From: G963665925 sp963676345
GTDB lineage: Bacteria > Bacillota > Clostridia > Peptostreptococcales > Acidaminobacteraceae
Direction of reading: 5' to 3'
NCBI GenBank assembly: GCA_963676345.2
Contig: CAXXTS010000001.1
Location: 558,001-622,000, forward strand
DNA length: 64,000 nt
The notes beneath the pieces were generated by a model, which had not been told where the DNA came from, did no database searches, and saw only the letters and a program-made list of their open reading frames with translations. The position numbers were made by a program, and so were the translations under genes. The number at the start of each line of letters is the position of its first letter. Position 1 is the first letter of the stretch. Shown one piece after another: positions 25,946 to 35,062 of the stretch.

Positions 25946-27487
25946 TTATTCATATATACTTGTCCCACTATACTCTTCTATAAAATCTTCAAGACTCAAA
26001 CTTTCATCAAACCGCAATATCTTTAACTTTTCTTCTTGTTCAAGCCCGTATACATCCAGTATTGCAAATGCGTCTGTATCTTCTCTTGTTTTGTATCTAT
26101 TAAATGCCATGCTCGATACTGACGATGACTCTCTAAAATACTTGTATGTAACTGCTTCCTTATAAAAGCTATCTATCAATATAGGCAAATACGCATTATC
26201 AAAGTCATAAAAAAACACAAAAAACCTTGTTCTGTCATATAAATCATTCGAGTTTGTACCGTATACCTGAATTAAACCTGCTATTCTCTTTACAATCCTG
26301 TGAATCAGGCTATAGTCATACTCTCCTGTATTATCAATATAGTATAATGCGGTCTCGTAACCACTATCTAAAAACACCTCATCCAGAAAATTCTCATTCT
26401 CATACACATTTGAAGTGTCATAAGCTTTTTCATACGGGTCTGAATATGTGTTAAAGCAAACAGGTGCGCTAAACTGGACTATGAAATCTTCTGCGCCTTC
26501 TTCTTTAATGATGGCGTTTACTTTTTCTGAAAGTATTTTCTGTGTTAGTACGTGCTTGTATGTATCTAGTCCATAACTATCCGATGAAAACTCTAATGTA
26601 TAATCTTTCTTAGGAGCAAAGAAATAGGTTCTAGGCCCTCCTGTTCTAACATGATTGGGCTTTATAAAAACAAATTCTTCATTGTACTTAGTATGTAGAT
26701 TTTCTAGTAATTCATATATTTTATCAGTTGCACCGAGTTTGTATTGGTTTTCATAATGAGTAAAGCTTATACAATTACCCTTATAAGGATCCGTTCTACT
26801 TATCGGTTGATTGAACACATATTGTCCAAATTTCGAAGGCTTAATATTGTATATCCTGTAAGTGTATTCAGCAGTCTCTAAACCCTTCTCATTCCATTTT
26901 TTTATTATTTTGGGAATACATTTTTCAACGACTTGATGCCTGTCATAGTCATTTTGATAATCTTCTTCTGTTAATCCATCAAAGAATGTTGTCAAATAAA
27001 TATCCATTGACCTAACATGCTTTTCCGGTGCTTCGAAGAAGTCTTCAGCGGCTAACGAACCTTGTCTATACGCATTCAAACTGTCATTATAGTATTCGTT
27101 TTTCACACGTATTCTCGCGTAAAACTCCATTTCACTTATGTTAAGCACTTTTTTACTAATAACACGTTCACTTCCATTGAACTCTTCTTCATAATGAACT
27201 TGTTCATTTATGTTAAACACTTCATTATAAAGAACATGCTCATAGTACTTGTTAATTTCAGCAATTTCCTCACTGAAATCTTCAAAGTAAAATCCACTGC
27301 CATACTGCCTTTCAATGTCTTCTTTTTTACTAACTATATTTGCCTTAACTTCTGCTTCTTTGAGCTGCTTTGCTGTTTCAATCTGATCTGCACCGTTAAT
27401 AACCGTGCTCCCGCCATGACTTCCAGAACAGCCCGTTATTAATGTCATGCATACTATGAGTGTGAATAGGTACTTTAGTTTTTTCAT
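25946..27487 (-). CDS. Lipoprotein paralogue B (mosaic of A and C)
   Basis: This 513-aa lipoprotein has the same signal (MKKLKYLFTLIVCMTLITGC) and conserved N-terminal 190 residues as its neighbours. Residues about 190-235 match copy A (PSKFGQYVFNQPISRTDPY), while the segment from YELLENLHTKYNEEF to the end matches copy C almost perfectly. It is therefore a mosaic, best explained by gene conversion or unequal crossing over in the array. The 234-nt region after it, upstream of copy A, is nearly identical to the one between copies C and B. No function is recognised. Confidence 0.85.
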   Translation of the reverse strand: MKKLKYLFTLIVCMTLITGCSGSHGGSTVINGADQIETAKQLKEAEVKANIVSKKEDIERQYGSGFYFEDFSEEIAEINKYYEHVLYNEVFNINEQVHYEEEFNGSERVISKKVLNISEMEFYARIRVKNEYYNDSLNAYRQGSLAAEDFFEAPEKHVRSMDIYLTTFFDGLTEEDYQNDYDRHQVVEKCIPKIIKKWNEKGLETAEYTYRIYNIKPSKFGQYVFNQPISRTDPYKGNCISFTHYENQYKLGATDKIYELLENLHTKYNEEFVFIKPNHVRTGGPRTYFFAPKKDYTLEFSSDSYGLDTYKHVLTQKILSEKVNAIIKEEGAEDFIVQFSAPVCFNTYSDPYEKAYDTSNVYENENFLDEVFLDSGYETALYYIDNTGEYDYSLIHRIVKRIAGLIQVYGTNSNDLYDRTRFFVFFYDFDNAYLPILIDSFYKEAVTYKYFRESSSVSSMAFNRYKTREDTDAFAILDVYGLEQEEKLKILRFDESLSLEDFIEEYSGTSIYE

Positions 27488-27721
27488 GATGCCTCCGTTT
27501 TTAATGACACTTTTTCACGTCTGAATTGTTCACCTTACATTTCCTATGTAGATCTCACTCGTTTAAATGTTCGTCATGAGTTGTTTTCACAAAGCACTTC
27601 TTCTGAAAAATCGAATCTCAAAATATGTAGCGACATGGGCTATCCTTTTCCTGCACTTAATTCTTAGTCATTGGATCTTTTGTTTCTATGAAGTCCTTTT
27701 TCAAAAATTTCATATTTCTAC

Positions 27722-29263
27722 TTATTCATATATACTTGTCCCACTATACTCTTCTATAAAATCTTCAAGACTCAAACTTTCATCAAACCGCAATATCTTT
27801 AACTTTTCTTCTTGTTCATGCCCGTATACATCCAGTATTGCAAATGCGTCTGTATCTTCTCTTGTTTTGTATCTATTAAATGCCATGCTCGATACTGACG
27901 ATGACTCTCTAAAATACTTGTATGTAACTGCTTCCTTATAAAAGCTATCTATCAATATAGGCAAATACGCATTATCAAAGTCATAAAAAAATACAAAAAA
28001 CCTTGTTCTGTCATATAAATCATTCGAGTTTGTACCGTATACCTGAATCAAACCCGCTATTCTCTTTACAATCCTGTGAACCAGGCTATAGTCATACTCT
28101 CCTGTATTATCAATATAGTATAATGCGGTCTCGTAACCACTATCTAAAAACACCTCATCCAGAAAATTCTCATTCTCATACACATTTGAAGTGTCATAAG
28201 CTTTTTCATATGGATCAGAATATGTGTTAAAGCAAACAGGTGCGCTAAACTGGACTATGAAATCTTCTGCGCCTTCTTCTTTAATGATGGCGTTTACTTT
28301 TTCTGAAAGTATTTTCTGTGTTAGTACGTGCTTGTATGTATCTAGTCCATAACTATCCGATGAAAACTCTAATGTATAATCTTTCTTAGGAGCAAAGAAA
28401 TAGGTTCTAGGCCCTCCTGTTCTAACATGATTGGGCTTTATAAAAACAAATTCCTCATTATATTTGGTATGAAGATTTTCTAGTAATTCATAAATGACAT
28501 CCCTTACTTCTAATTGATGTTGATTTTCCGTGTGTACATGCTCTATACAATTATCTTTATAAGGATCATTCCGACCTATAGGCTGATTGAACTCGTAATT
28601 CTTAAACTTTGCAGGTTGTAAATTATACAATCTATAGGAGTATTCAGCTTTCTCAATGCCGCTTGCATTCCATTTTTCAATTTTCTTTACAATGTACTGT
28701 TCAATGACTTGATGTCGATCATAATCATCAAGATATTCCTTTTTTGTTAATCCATCAAAGAAGGTTGTCAAATAAATATCCATTGACCTAACATGTTTTT
28801 CTGGTGCTTCGAAGAAGTCTTCAGCGGCTAACGATCCTTGTCTATATGCATTCAAACTGTCATTATAGTATTCGTTTTTCACACGTATTCTCGCGTAAAA
28901 TTCCATTTCACTTATGTTAAGCACTTTTTTACTAATAACACGTTCACTTCCATTGAACTCTTCTTCATAATGAACTTGTTCATTTATGTTAAACACTTCA
29001 TTATAAAGAACACGCTCATAGTACTTGTTAATTTCAGCAATTTCCTCACTGAAATCCTCAAAGTAAAATCCACTGCCATACTGCCTTTCAATGTCTTCTT
29101 TTTTACTAACTATATTTGCCTTAACTTCTGCTTCTTTGAGCTGTTTTGCTGTTTCAATCTGATCTGCACCGTTAATAACTGTGCTCCCGCCATGACTTCC
29201 AGAACAGCCCGTTATTAATGTCATGCATACTATGAGTGTGATTAGGTACTTTAGTTTTTTCAT
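27722..29263 (-). CDS. Lipoprotein paralogue C, first of the tandem array
   Basis: A 513-aa lipoprotein, lipobox LITGC as in A and B. Its central part (residues about 170-255, including YSYRLYNLQPAKFKNYEFN) is divergent from A and B, whereas the C-terminal half matches B. It is the promoter-proximal copy; an extended -10-like TGCTATAGT on the minus strand lies about 260 nt upstream. Function is unknown. Conserved ends with variable middle and tail resemble antigenic or ligand-binding variation, but that is inference. Confidence 0.85.
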   Translation of the reverse strand: MKKLKYLITLIVCMTLITGCSGSHGGSTVINGADQIETAKQLKEAEVKANIVSKKEDIERQYGSGFYFEDFSEEIAEINKYYERVLYNEVFNINEQVHYEEEFNGSERVISKKVLNISEMEFYARIRVKNEYYNDSLNAYRQGSLAAEDFFEAPEKHVRSMDIYLTTFFDGLTKKEYLDDYDRHQVIEQYIVKKIEKWNASGIEKAEYSYRLYNLQPAKFKNYEFNQPIGRNDPYKDNCIEHVHTENQHQLEVRDVIYELLENLHTKYNEEFVFIKPNHVRTGGPRTYFFAPKKDYTLEFSSDSYGLDTYKHVLTQKILSEKVNAIIKEEGAEDFIVQFSAPVCFNTYSDPYEKAYDTSNVYENENFLDEVFLDSGYETALYYIDNTGEYDYSLVHRIVKRIAGLIQVYGTNSNDLYDRTRFFVFFYDFDNAYLPILIDSFYKEAVTYKYFRESSSVSSMAFNRYKTREDTDAFAILDVYGHEQEEKLKILRFDESLSLEDFIEEYSGTSIYE

Positions 29264-29670
29264 GATGCCTCCGTTTTTAATGACACTTTTTCACGTCTAT
29301 CTTTTCACTTTATGTTTCATCCATAACTTGCACATATAGTCACTATTCATCATGATGTTTTTTCATGAACAGTATCTGTGGTTGAGTGCAGGCGTTCCAT
29401 TAATGCTTCATCAATATAACAAATTTCGGTTTTCGTTATATTATGGTTTCATTACCTTAATATACCATTTTAGATGCAAAAAAATAGGTCGACCCATTCT
29501 CCCACAATAGTCAACCCAAAATTACTATAGCATATATGCCTCACATATTAATATCGTAATTACATAAGTAACCATATTTTTACCTTTTTCACCCATAATT
29601 GACCTAAAAAGAATTTTTCTAATCTATAGAAGAAGTTTACAAATCTACTCTGGTCAAAGATTCTCAGACG
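29264..29670. other. Intergenic region upstream of lipoprotein array
   Basis: No gene is seen. It holds a possible extended -10 (minus strand TGCTATAGT near 29524-29532) and an inverted repeat AATATAAC (29413-29420) / GTTATATT (29435-29442). A short stretch GTTGAGTGCAGGCGTTCCA near 29384 resembles part of the mtaB-like repeat leader, perhaps a worn fragment. Confidence 0.4.
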
Positions 29671-29701
29671 AAAAACCACACCCAATCATTCAGGTGTGGT
29701 C
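29671..29701 (-). terminator. Repeat-family terminator, copy 1
   Basis: ACCACACC (29675-29682) / GGTGTGGT (29693-29700) around a CAATCATTCA loop, followed by five T on the minus strand. The same hairpin recurs at 37361, 53697, 59674 and 60759. Confidence 0.85.
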
Positions 29702-29779
29702 AAGTATAATCAAATTATTCATTTTTAAAGCGGCACTCAAACCCCTAAATTTTCAACAAATGGTCGCTAGCTCATGTGC

Positions 29780-29881
29780 TTAGATGCTGGGACAACCGAG
29801 TGTCATAAACGCCACACTGCGTCCTAGTTGCTTATTATTTTCATCAGTACCTTTTGTACTGTTCAGTTTGATATCTACCAT
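29780..29881 (-). CDS. 33-aa ORF derived from the mtaB 5' end, copy 1
   Basis: The ATG at 29881 has the same GTGGAGG site as mtaB. Codons 1-29 are identical to mtaB, then the frame ends ...TLGCPSI and stops. It is the mtaB N-terminus cut after the conserved Leu-Gly-Cys. Whether the peptide is made or functional is unknown. Three other copies keep exactly the same length. Confidence 0.55.
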   Translation of the reverse strand: MVDIKLNSTKGTDENNKQLGRSVAFMTLGCPSI

Positions 29882-30126
29882 TTTTTCCTCCACGTTCTAC
29901 TACTAATTAATAAATGTATCACGTGTTTGGTGATAATTCAACTGTTAATAGTTTGGTGTTAAATCTTCTTGCTATTAACTCGAAAATGTAATTTGATATG
30001 AACTGATCTTTCGTATTTAGCTTCTTCCAGACCCATAGTCGAGTACGGACGTTCCACTTTTTCCATTGCTATACCAAGTACACTTTGGACTTACGTCAAT
30101 CCCTTGGACACGAAAAGTGGGATATC

Positions 30127-31011
30127 TTACATAGCTAATGCCTCAAATTGATTCGGAGTCATGTAGCCAATACTCCCGTGAATTCTTCGGTTGTTGTACC
30201 AACCTTCGATATATTTGAACAATGATTTCTGAGCTTCGTCAAAATTGCGATATACCTTTCGATAAACTTCTTCCTTCTTGAGAATCGCATGAAAAGATTC
30301 GATTACCGCATTATCATAAGGATTGCCTTTTGCGCTGTATGATCTACGGCATTTATACTGATCTGTTTTCACTATGTATGCTGTGCTTAAATACTGACTG
30401 CCACGATCTGTATGAAGGAGCACATTTTCTGGTTTTCTTTGCCGCAGCATCGCTTTATCGAGAGCTTTTATTACAAGTTCCTTATCCATTCTTTTGCTGA
30501 ATTCATAGCCAACTACTTTATGAGTGTGAAGGTCAAGGATTGAAGCCAGGTAGCACCATCCATCCTTTAGAGTATGGATATATGTGATATCTGCAACCCA
30601 TTTTTCACAAGGCTTAGAAGCCGAGAAATCACGGCCTAGAAGATTCGGCAAATCTTCATTTGTTGTCTTTGTACAATGAGGTTTGAAACGTTTCATAACG
30701 ACAGCTCTTAAACCGAGTTTTTTCATGAGTCGCTGAATGCGCTTCATACTTGGAATAATCTCTAGAAGAGCTTCAGTTTTCATAGTCTCACGGATTTTCG
30801 GAGCGCCATATCGACCATCGCTTTCTGAAAATATGCGTAGTATATGCTCACCAAGAAGTTTATTTTCCTTCTGTCGTTCAGAAGGGGTGCGACTTTGTAC
30901 TTCGTAAAAAGTACTCCTTGGAATGGATAGAACTTCACAGATTGTTTTTGTAGGATAATTAATTTTTAGAATATGTGCTGTCTCGAATATGCTGGATTTA
31001 CTTACTTTTTC
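30127..31011 (-). CDS. IS3-family transposase OrfB (made as OrfAB by -1 frameshift)
   Basis: The rve integrase core carries the DDE triad: Asp in WVADITYIHT, Asp in LLHTDRGSQYLS, Glu in NAVIESFHAILKKE. The frame is open from the frameshift site at the end of orfA (GAAAAAG, 31005-31011) through ISEKVSKSS and the HTH_21 region (YGAPKIRETM). An internal ATG at 30783 gives a shorter 218-aa form. The -1 offset relative to orfA and the A-rich slip site fit the usual IS3 expression mode. Confidence 0.88.
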   Translation of the reverse strand, partial: EKVSKSSIFETAHILKINYPTKTICEVLSIPRSTFYEVQSRTPSERQKENKLLGEHILRIFSESDGRYGAPKIRETMKTEALLEIIPSMKRIQRLMKKLGLRAVVMKRFKPHCTKTTNEDLPNLLGRDFSASKPCEKWVADITYIHTLKDGWCYLASILDLHTHKVVGYEFSKRMDKELVIKALDKAMLRQRKPENVLLHTDRGSQYLSTAYIVKTDQYKCRRSYSAKGNPYDNAVIESFHAILKKEEVYRKVYRNFDEAQKSLFKYIEGWYNNRRIHGSIGYMTPNQFEALAM

Positions 31012-31277
31012 GCTAATATGGCCATAGCCTTTTTTAAGATTTCATTTTCCTCACGGAGCTTTGCCATTTCCTTTTGAAGTTTCTTGAGTTCAGCAGGAGT
31101 CATGGACTCTTCAGAGCTTTGGTCAATCGGAGTAAGCTGCTTTACCCAGCGTTGGATTGTTCCATGTGAGATGCCATATTCGCTTTCGAGACTTGAGTAG
31201 GTATGATCTGTTGTATTGTACAGATCTACGATCATTTGTTTGAAACCTTGATCGTATCTTTTTCCTGTTGCTTTCAT
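31002..31277 (-). CDS. IS3-family OrfA (HTH protein)
   Basis: 91 aa with an N-terminal helix-turn-helix (YSSLESEYGISHGTIQRWVK) followed by a leucine-zipper-like coiled coil (LKKLQKEMAKLREENEILKK), the standard OrfA layout. It binds the IS ends and is fused to OrfB by frameshifting at its last codons. ATG preceded by AAAGGACG. Confidence 0.9.
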   Translation of the reverse strand: MKATGKRYDQGFKQMIVDLYNTTDHTYSSLESEYGISHGTIQRWVKQLTPIDQSSEESMTPAELKKLQKEMAKLREENEILKKAMAILAKK

Positions 31278-31460
31278 TTGGACACGTCCTTTCAGATACA
31301 GTTATTATATCTTACTTTTCGTGTCCAACAATTTATACTAGCACCACTTTGATAGTATTTACTACCTAACTAATTATTTACAAGACTTTCACTTATTTTC
31401 AATTCCTTTGGTTCCGTTATATACTTGGTACCAAAACTCTTTTTGATCAATTACTAATGC

Positions 31461-31503
31461 TAAAACGAGTCATCAACACCACTTTGTGGTTGATGACTCG
31501 TTC
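31461..31503 (-). terminator. Intrinsic terminator after the M20 peptidase operon
   Basis: Long stem ACGAGTCATCAAC / GTTGATGACTCGT with a short CACTTTGTG apical part, followed on the minus strand by TTTTAG. It lies 23 nt beyond the last peptidase stop codon. Confidence 0.87.
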
Positions 31504-31525
31504 ATATTTGACTATATGTTTTTGT

Positions 31526-32650
31526 CTATGCTGTGTATTGATTCATTAGCTCAAGTACAATTTTCATACCTGTTGGGAGACTGTCTAAATCTACCCATTC
31601 TTCCCTCTTATGAGCATCTTGACCGACTATAGTACCAATCGTATTTGCACATATGCCCTGTGAAAGTGGAATATTGCTGTCAGTCGAGTAGGGTGAGCAA
31701 TCTATATTGCCGTTATAATACTTTTTAATAATATCAATATTTCGTTGTGTCCAATCACCCATAGCTTTTTCATCTATTATTCCTTTTCCTGGGCGTATAC
31801 CTAAGATTTCAACATTCAAGTCAAATCCTTCTCTCTTATATTTTGAAATGATACTGTTGAAGTTCTCTTCCATCATTTCAAGACATTCCTGGCTAGATGA
31901 CCTGTACTCATATAAAAGAGTCGCTTTCTGAGCAATTGAATTTACAGTTGTACCACCATCAATTTGACCTACATTGAATGTGGTTTTTTCATTTTTAGGC
32001 ACTTTGACTGAATATAAATCATTAATCAACTTCGCTGCTATATGGATTGCATTCTGATTTCCAAAATCCAGATAGGAATGACCACCCTCACCTTGCACAG
32101 TAACTCTATATCTGTAAGAACCTACTGGAATACTGGTACATTGCGACAGGTATCCATCAAATGAGTAGAAGTACTTAATTCTATGTCCATATTCCTTGAA
32201 CAGAGCCTTGCACCCTTCTAGGTTACCTAAACCTTCCTCACATGCATTTGCTACAAATAGTACGCCTTTTCGCATCGACTTTTGCTCAGTGAGAAAGTAT
32301 TTCGCACCCATCATAAGATTCACCAAATTAGCAGTATCATCTCCAATGCCAGGTGCATAAAGTTTCCTTCCATCTTTCTTGACAGGCAAGGCCTCAAGAT
32401 CAGGAAAAACAATATCTGTATGGGCTGCAAACACAACAATCTCATCATACTTGTCTATGTCAATTGCACAAATACAATTTTTCGCCTGATCAATCCAAAC
32501 ATTTTTTGCACCCTGTTTCTCAAACCAGTCCTTGCAGAACTTTGCCCTCATATCTTCTTGATGACTCGGCGCCGGTATACGTCCAAGTGTTTCAAGTAAT
32601 TCTTCTGCTTCCATTATATGTTCATTAATATAATCTCTTATCCATTGCAT
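31526..32650 (-). CDS. M20-family metallopeptidase (second of pair)
   Basis: A 374-aa zinc peptidase/deacylase of the M20/ArgE-DapE type. Metal and catalytic residues appear in AAHTDIVFPD, a GIGDDTANL segment, ACEEGLGNLEG and a C-terminal GQDAHKREEW. The dimerisation domain is in the middle (GEGGHSYLDFGNQNAIHIAAK). It is about 40% similar by eye to the upstream peptidase. Last gene of a TetR-associated operon with two transporters, so it probably cleaves an imported peptide or acylated amino acid; substrate unknown. Confidence 0.88.
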   Translation of the reverse strand: MQWIRDYINEHIMEAEELLETLGRIPAPSHQEDMRAKFCKDWFEKQGAKNVWIDQAKNCICAIDIDKYDEIVVFAAHTDIVFPDLEALPVKKDGRKLYAPGIGDDTANLVNLMMGAKYFLTEQKSMRKGVLFVANACEEGLGNLEGCKALFKEYGHRIKYFYSFDGYLSQCTSIPVGSYRYRVTVQGEGGHSYLDFGNQNAIHIAAKLINDLYSVKVPKNEKTTFNVGQIDGGTTVNSIAQKATLLYEYRSSSQECLEMMEENFNSIISKYKREGFDLNVEILGIRPGKGIIDEKAMGDWTQRNIDIIKKYYNGNIDCSPYSTDSNIPLSQGICANTIGTIVGQDAHKREEWVDLDSLPTGMKIVLELMNQYTA

Positions 32651-32676
32651 CTATGCCCTGCTCCTCCCAAACGATT

Positions 32677-33894
32677 CTATTTCCACATATTACTCTTTAT
32701 TCTAGGTTCTAATACACCCTCAACACCTGCTAGTCCCAACAAAATGATTAATGTCTTCTGAGGGGCAAGGTACGCATCTTTTCGATCAAACCACTCACCT
32801 AAAGTGTGTACACCACCTTCGTCACCACCCCTTCCAACAGTAATGGCGGGAATGCCCAAGGCGATTGGAATGTTTGCATCTGTACTGCTTTCATCCCTTA
32901 ATTCAGGCTTCAAACCAATTATCTCAGCTGCTTCCCATGCCACATTAACAATAGTACAGTCTTGTGGCTGTGTGCCTGCTGGTCTGTTTCCTTTCACAAC
33001 AATTTCAGCACTTATCTTAACAGTACTGTCATATCTTTCATTTTCACGCCGTACTGCACGATTAACAGCTTTTTCAAACTCATTTTCAAGCCGTGAAAGC
33101 TCTTCTACAGAGTCCGAACGAATATCTATAAGCATACGTGCTGTCTCTGAAATAGTGTTCACAGATGTTCCGCCATCAATCACGCCCACATTGAAAGTCG
33201 ATTTCGGAAGTTGAGGCACCTGAAAATCAGAAATTGTATTGATAGCTCTACCCATAGCGTGAATAGGATTTGGAATTCCAAAGTCAGCGAAGCTGTGCCC
33301 ACCTGAACCTGTAAAACTGACCTCGTATCGCTTACTGCCTGTCGCAGTGTACACGATACCGCCTGGAACCGGATTATCTATTGATACAAAAGCATCAATA
33401 TTGGACTGTTCCTTAAATATATGCTTAACGCCTTTAAGGTCTCCCAGTCCCTCTTCACAAACGTTCGCACATATGAGAATATCACCAGTAACAGGCGTTT
33501 CAGATTGTATCAACGCTCTTGCTATAGTAAACAGTTCAACGACGCCTCTCGTATCGTCATTGATTCCAGGACAAAAATAACGAGACCCTTCCTGACGCAC
33601 TTTCAAATCGGTATTCATAGGGAATACAATATCGGTGTGCGCTGCAAGCATAATCGTCGGACCATTCCCACAGCCATATATCGTTCCGATAACATTCCCC
33701 ACATCATCAATTTTAATATCTTTTAGTCCAATCTCTTGGAATTTTCTCAATACATACGCAGCACGTTGTTCTTCCTTATGCGACGGTGCAGGGATGACGC
33801 ATAGTTCCATTAACTCTTCAAATGTACTATCATCATCATGCTTAATGACATCAAGCGCCTTTTGAACTTTTGGGTCTTTCATTAGAGATTCCAT
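32677..33894 (-). CDS. M20-family metallopeptidase (first of pair)
   Basis: 405 aa, with AAHTDIVFPMNTD, GINDDTRGVVEL, NVCEEGLGDLKG, the lid domain GSGGHSFADFGIPNP and the distal metal ligand GGDEGGVHTLGEW. I take the ATG at 33894 (MESLMKD) with GGTAGGTGA before it. It overlaps the end of the MFS gene by 44 nt in another frame, suggesting translational coupling. The paired M20 enzymes may form or derive from a duplicated dipeptidase or amidohydrolase. Confidence 0.88.
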   Translation of the reverse strand: MESLMKDPKVQKALDVIKHDDDSTFEELMELCVIPAPSHKEEQRAAYVLRKFQEIGLKDIKIDDVGNVIGTIYGCGNGPTIMLAAHTDIVFPMNTDLKVRQEGSRYFCPGINDDTRGVVELFTIARALIQSETPVTGDILICANVCEEGLGDLKGVKHIFKEQSNIDAFVSIDNPVPGGIVYTATGSKRYEVSFTGSGGHSFADFGIPNPIHAMGRAINTISDFQVPQLPKSTFNVGVIDGGTSVNTISETARMLIDIRSDSVEELSRLENEFEKAVNRAVRRENERYDSTVKISAEIVVKGNRPAGTQPQDCTIVNVAWEAAEIIGLKPELRDESSTDANIPIALGIPAITVGRGGDEGGVHTLGEWFDRKDAYLAPQKTLIILLGLAGVEGVLEPRIKSNMWK

Positions 33895-35056
33895 ACCGAT
33901 CACCTACCTTTTTCTTAAGAAACACTTTCAAGACAATCATAGTCGCCGAAAAGAATAAACCCATGGCTAAAACTCCAAACTTGAAGCGATATCCGTGAAT
34001 ACCCGACACAAGCTCGACAATTCTCAAAACATATCCTGATACAGACTGACCTATGAACATACTTGCAGTAACACCCGTCACTAGCTTGGTGTTTTCAGCC
34101 TTTGTCCGCGACAGTTTACCTATCTTTATGAACACACTTGAGTAAAAAATGCTGTAACTTCCACCAATAAGCGCAGAGGCTATTGCCAACGCAACTAAGT
34201 TTGAAAATACGGACAACCCATAATAACCTAGTCCCATCATTACACAGGCCAGCGCAGGCGTCATTGCTTTCAAATACTGACGAATATAGTCTGTCACAAG
34301 CCCTACCAGAAAACCGAACATCATAAAGGAAGCAACCAATGGTCCTGAACTGGAAAGATTCCCAATGCCTTCACTTCTTAAAAACAGTGCAATACTTATT
34401 GAATAGGTGTAAAAAGCAATGTTTATCATACCCATTAGCACCATAATCCATAATGCTGGATAATTCATACTTGGTTCAGAAACTTCGCTTTCTAGTAAAT
34501 GGTTCTTATCCCTCTCATCTGGGAGATATCTGAAATTCATAAATAATGTGAAGAAGGCTACTGAATATATTAGAAATGACAGTCGCCAATGGACTAATAC
34601 TAGCTGACCTACTACAACTGATGAGACTATTCCCATCAGGTATGAAGCTGAGGCTGAATAGCCTGTCATTTTCTCTTTTATTCTACCTTCATAATGTTCA
34701 CTTATTAATGCCTGGGCCATAGGGGTGACTAATCCACACCCTATACCCAGCAAAGCTCTTCCTGCAAGAATCAAATTGAAACTTGGCATTATACCTGAAC
34801 CTAAACCACCTATCAAATACAGTGCAATTCCAACAACCAGCACCTTTTTCATACCAATCCGCGAAGCCAGTTGGTTGCACAACAGACTCGTAGGAATAAT
34901 GAATAGAGGTGTCATCATCAATACAAGCTGTATTTGCTCATCACTTAAGTAACTAAACTCATTTTTTATACCTGCCAAAGCCGGTGATACTGCTGTACTT
35001 CCGAGTATCGTGATGAGAGATATCGAAAGTATTGAAATCATTTTTTTATTAAGCAT
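33851..35056 (-). CDS. Major facilitator superfamily transporter
   Basis: 401 aa with about 12 hydrophobic segments and MFS loop motif A (NQLASRIGMKKVLVVG). The N-terminus (GSTAVSPALAGIKNEF) is typical of drug- or metabolite-type MFS permeases. It begins 6 nt after the YfcC-like gene and its end overlaps the peptidase gene, so it is within a four-gene operon. Substrate cannot be inferred; export of a cleavage product is one option. Confidence 0.88.
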   Translation of the reverse strand: MLNKKMISILSISLITILGSTAVSPALAGIKNEFSYLSDEQIQLVLMMTPLFIIPTSLLCNQLASRIGMKKVLVVGIALYLIGGLGSGIMPSFNLILAGRALLGIGCGLVTPMAQALISEHYEGRIKEKMTGYSASASYLMGIVSSVVVGQLVLVHWRLSFLIYSVAFFTLFMNFRYLPDERDKNHLLESEVSEPSMNYPALWIMVLMGMINIAFYTYSISIALFLRSEGIGNLSSSGPLVASFMMFGFLVGLVTDYIRQYLKAMTPALACVMMGLGYYGLSVFSNLVALAIASALIGGSYSIFYSSVFIKIGKLSRTKAENTKLVTGVTASMFIGQSVSGYVLRIVELVSGIHGYRFKFGVLAMGLFFSATMIVLKVFLKKKVGDRYGISNERPKSSKGA

Positions 35057-35062
35057 TTGAAT

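Larger units (their letters stand above)
24167..29280 (-). repeat. Tandem triplication with an exact 1,776-bp period
   Basis: Start codons lie at 25711, 27487 and 29263, each 1,776 bp apart; stops of copies B and C (25946, 27722) keep the same spacing. Intergenic segments 25712-25945 and 27488-27721 are both 234 nt and essentially identical, so the unit is gene plus spacer. Sequence differences are concentrated in blocks within the coding regions. Confidence 0.93.
30088..31344 (-). mobile_element. IS3-family insertion sequence (IS150-like) inside repeat copy 1
   Basis: Terminal inverted repeats TTGGACACGAAAAGT (30104-30118) and its complement (31314-31328) flank orfA and orfB. The whole insertion (1,257 bp) is bordered by CACTTTG at 30081-30087 and 31345-31351, present once in the uninterrupted copy 2. 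About 16 nt on each side lie between this duplication and the recognisable inverted repeats, so the exact tips are uncertain. Both ORFs look intact, so it may be active. Confidence 0.87.
29671..31431 (-). repeat. mtaB-5'-like repeat, copy 1 (split by an IS3-family element)
   Basis: The repeat runs from a terminator at 29675-29700 through a 33-codon ORF, 153 nt identical by eye to mtaB and its leader (29793-29945 versus 23824-23976), then a longer diverging leader. It is interrupted at 30088-31344 and resumes to a GTACTTGGTAC-like end at 31431. The resumed part matches copy 2 nearly base for base, which defines the insertion. Confidence 0.88.

Noticed and set aside
25791..27941. Plus-strand ORFs of about 124 aa repeated opposite the lipoprotein array
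   Set aside because: They are antisense shadows of the tandem genes and repeat only because the genes do; no ribosome binding site or recognisable domain.
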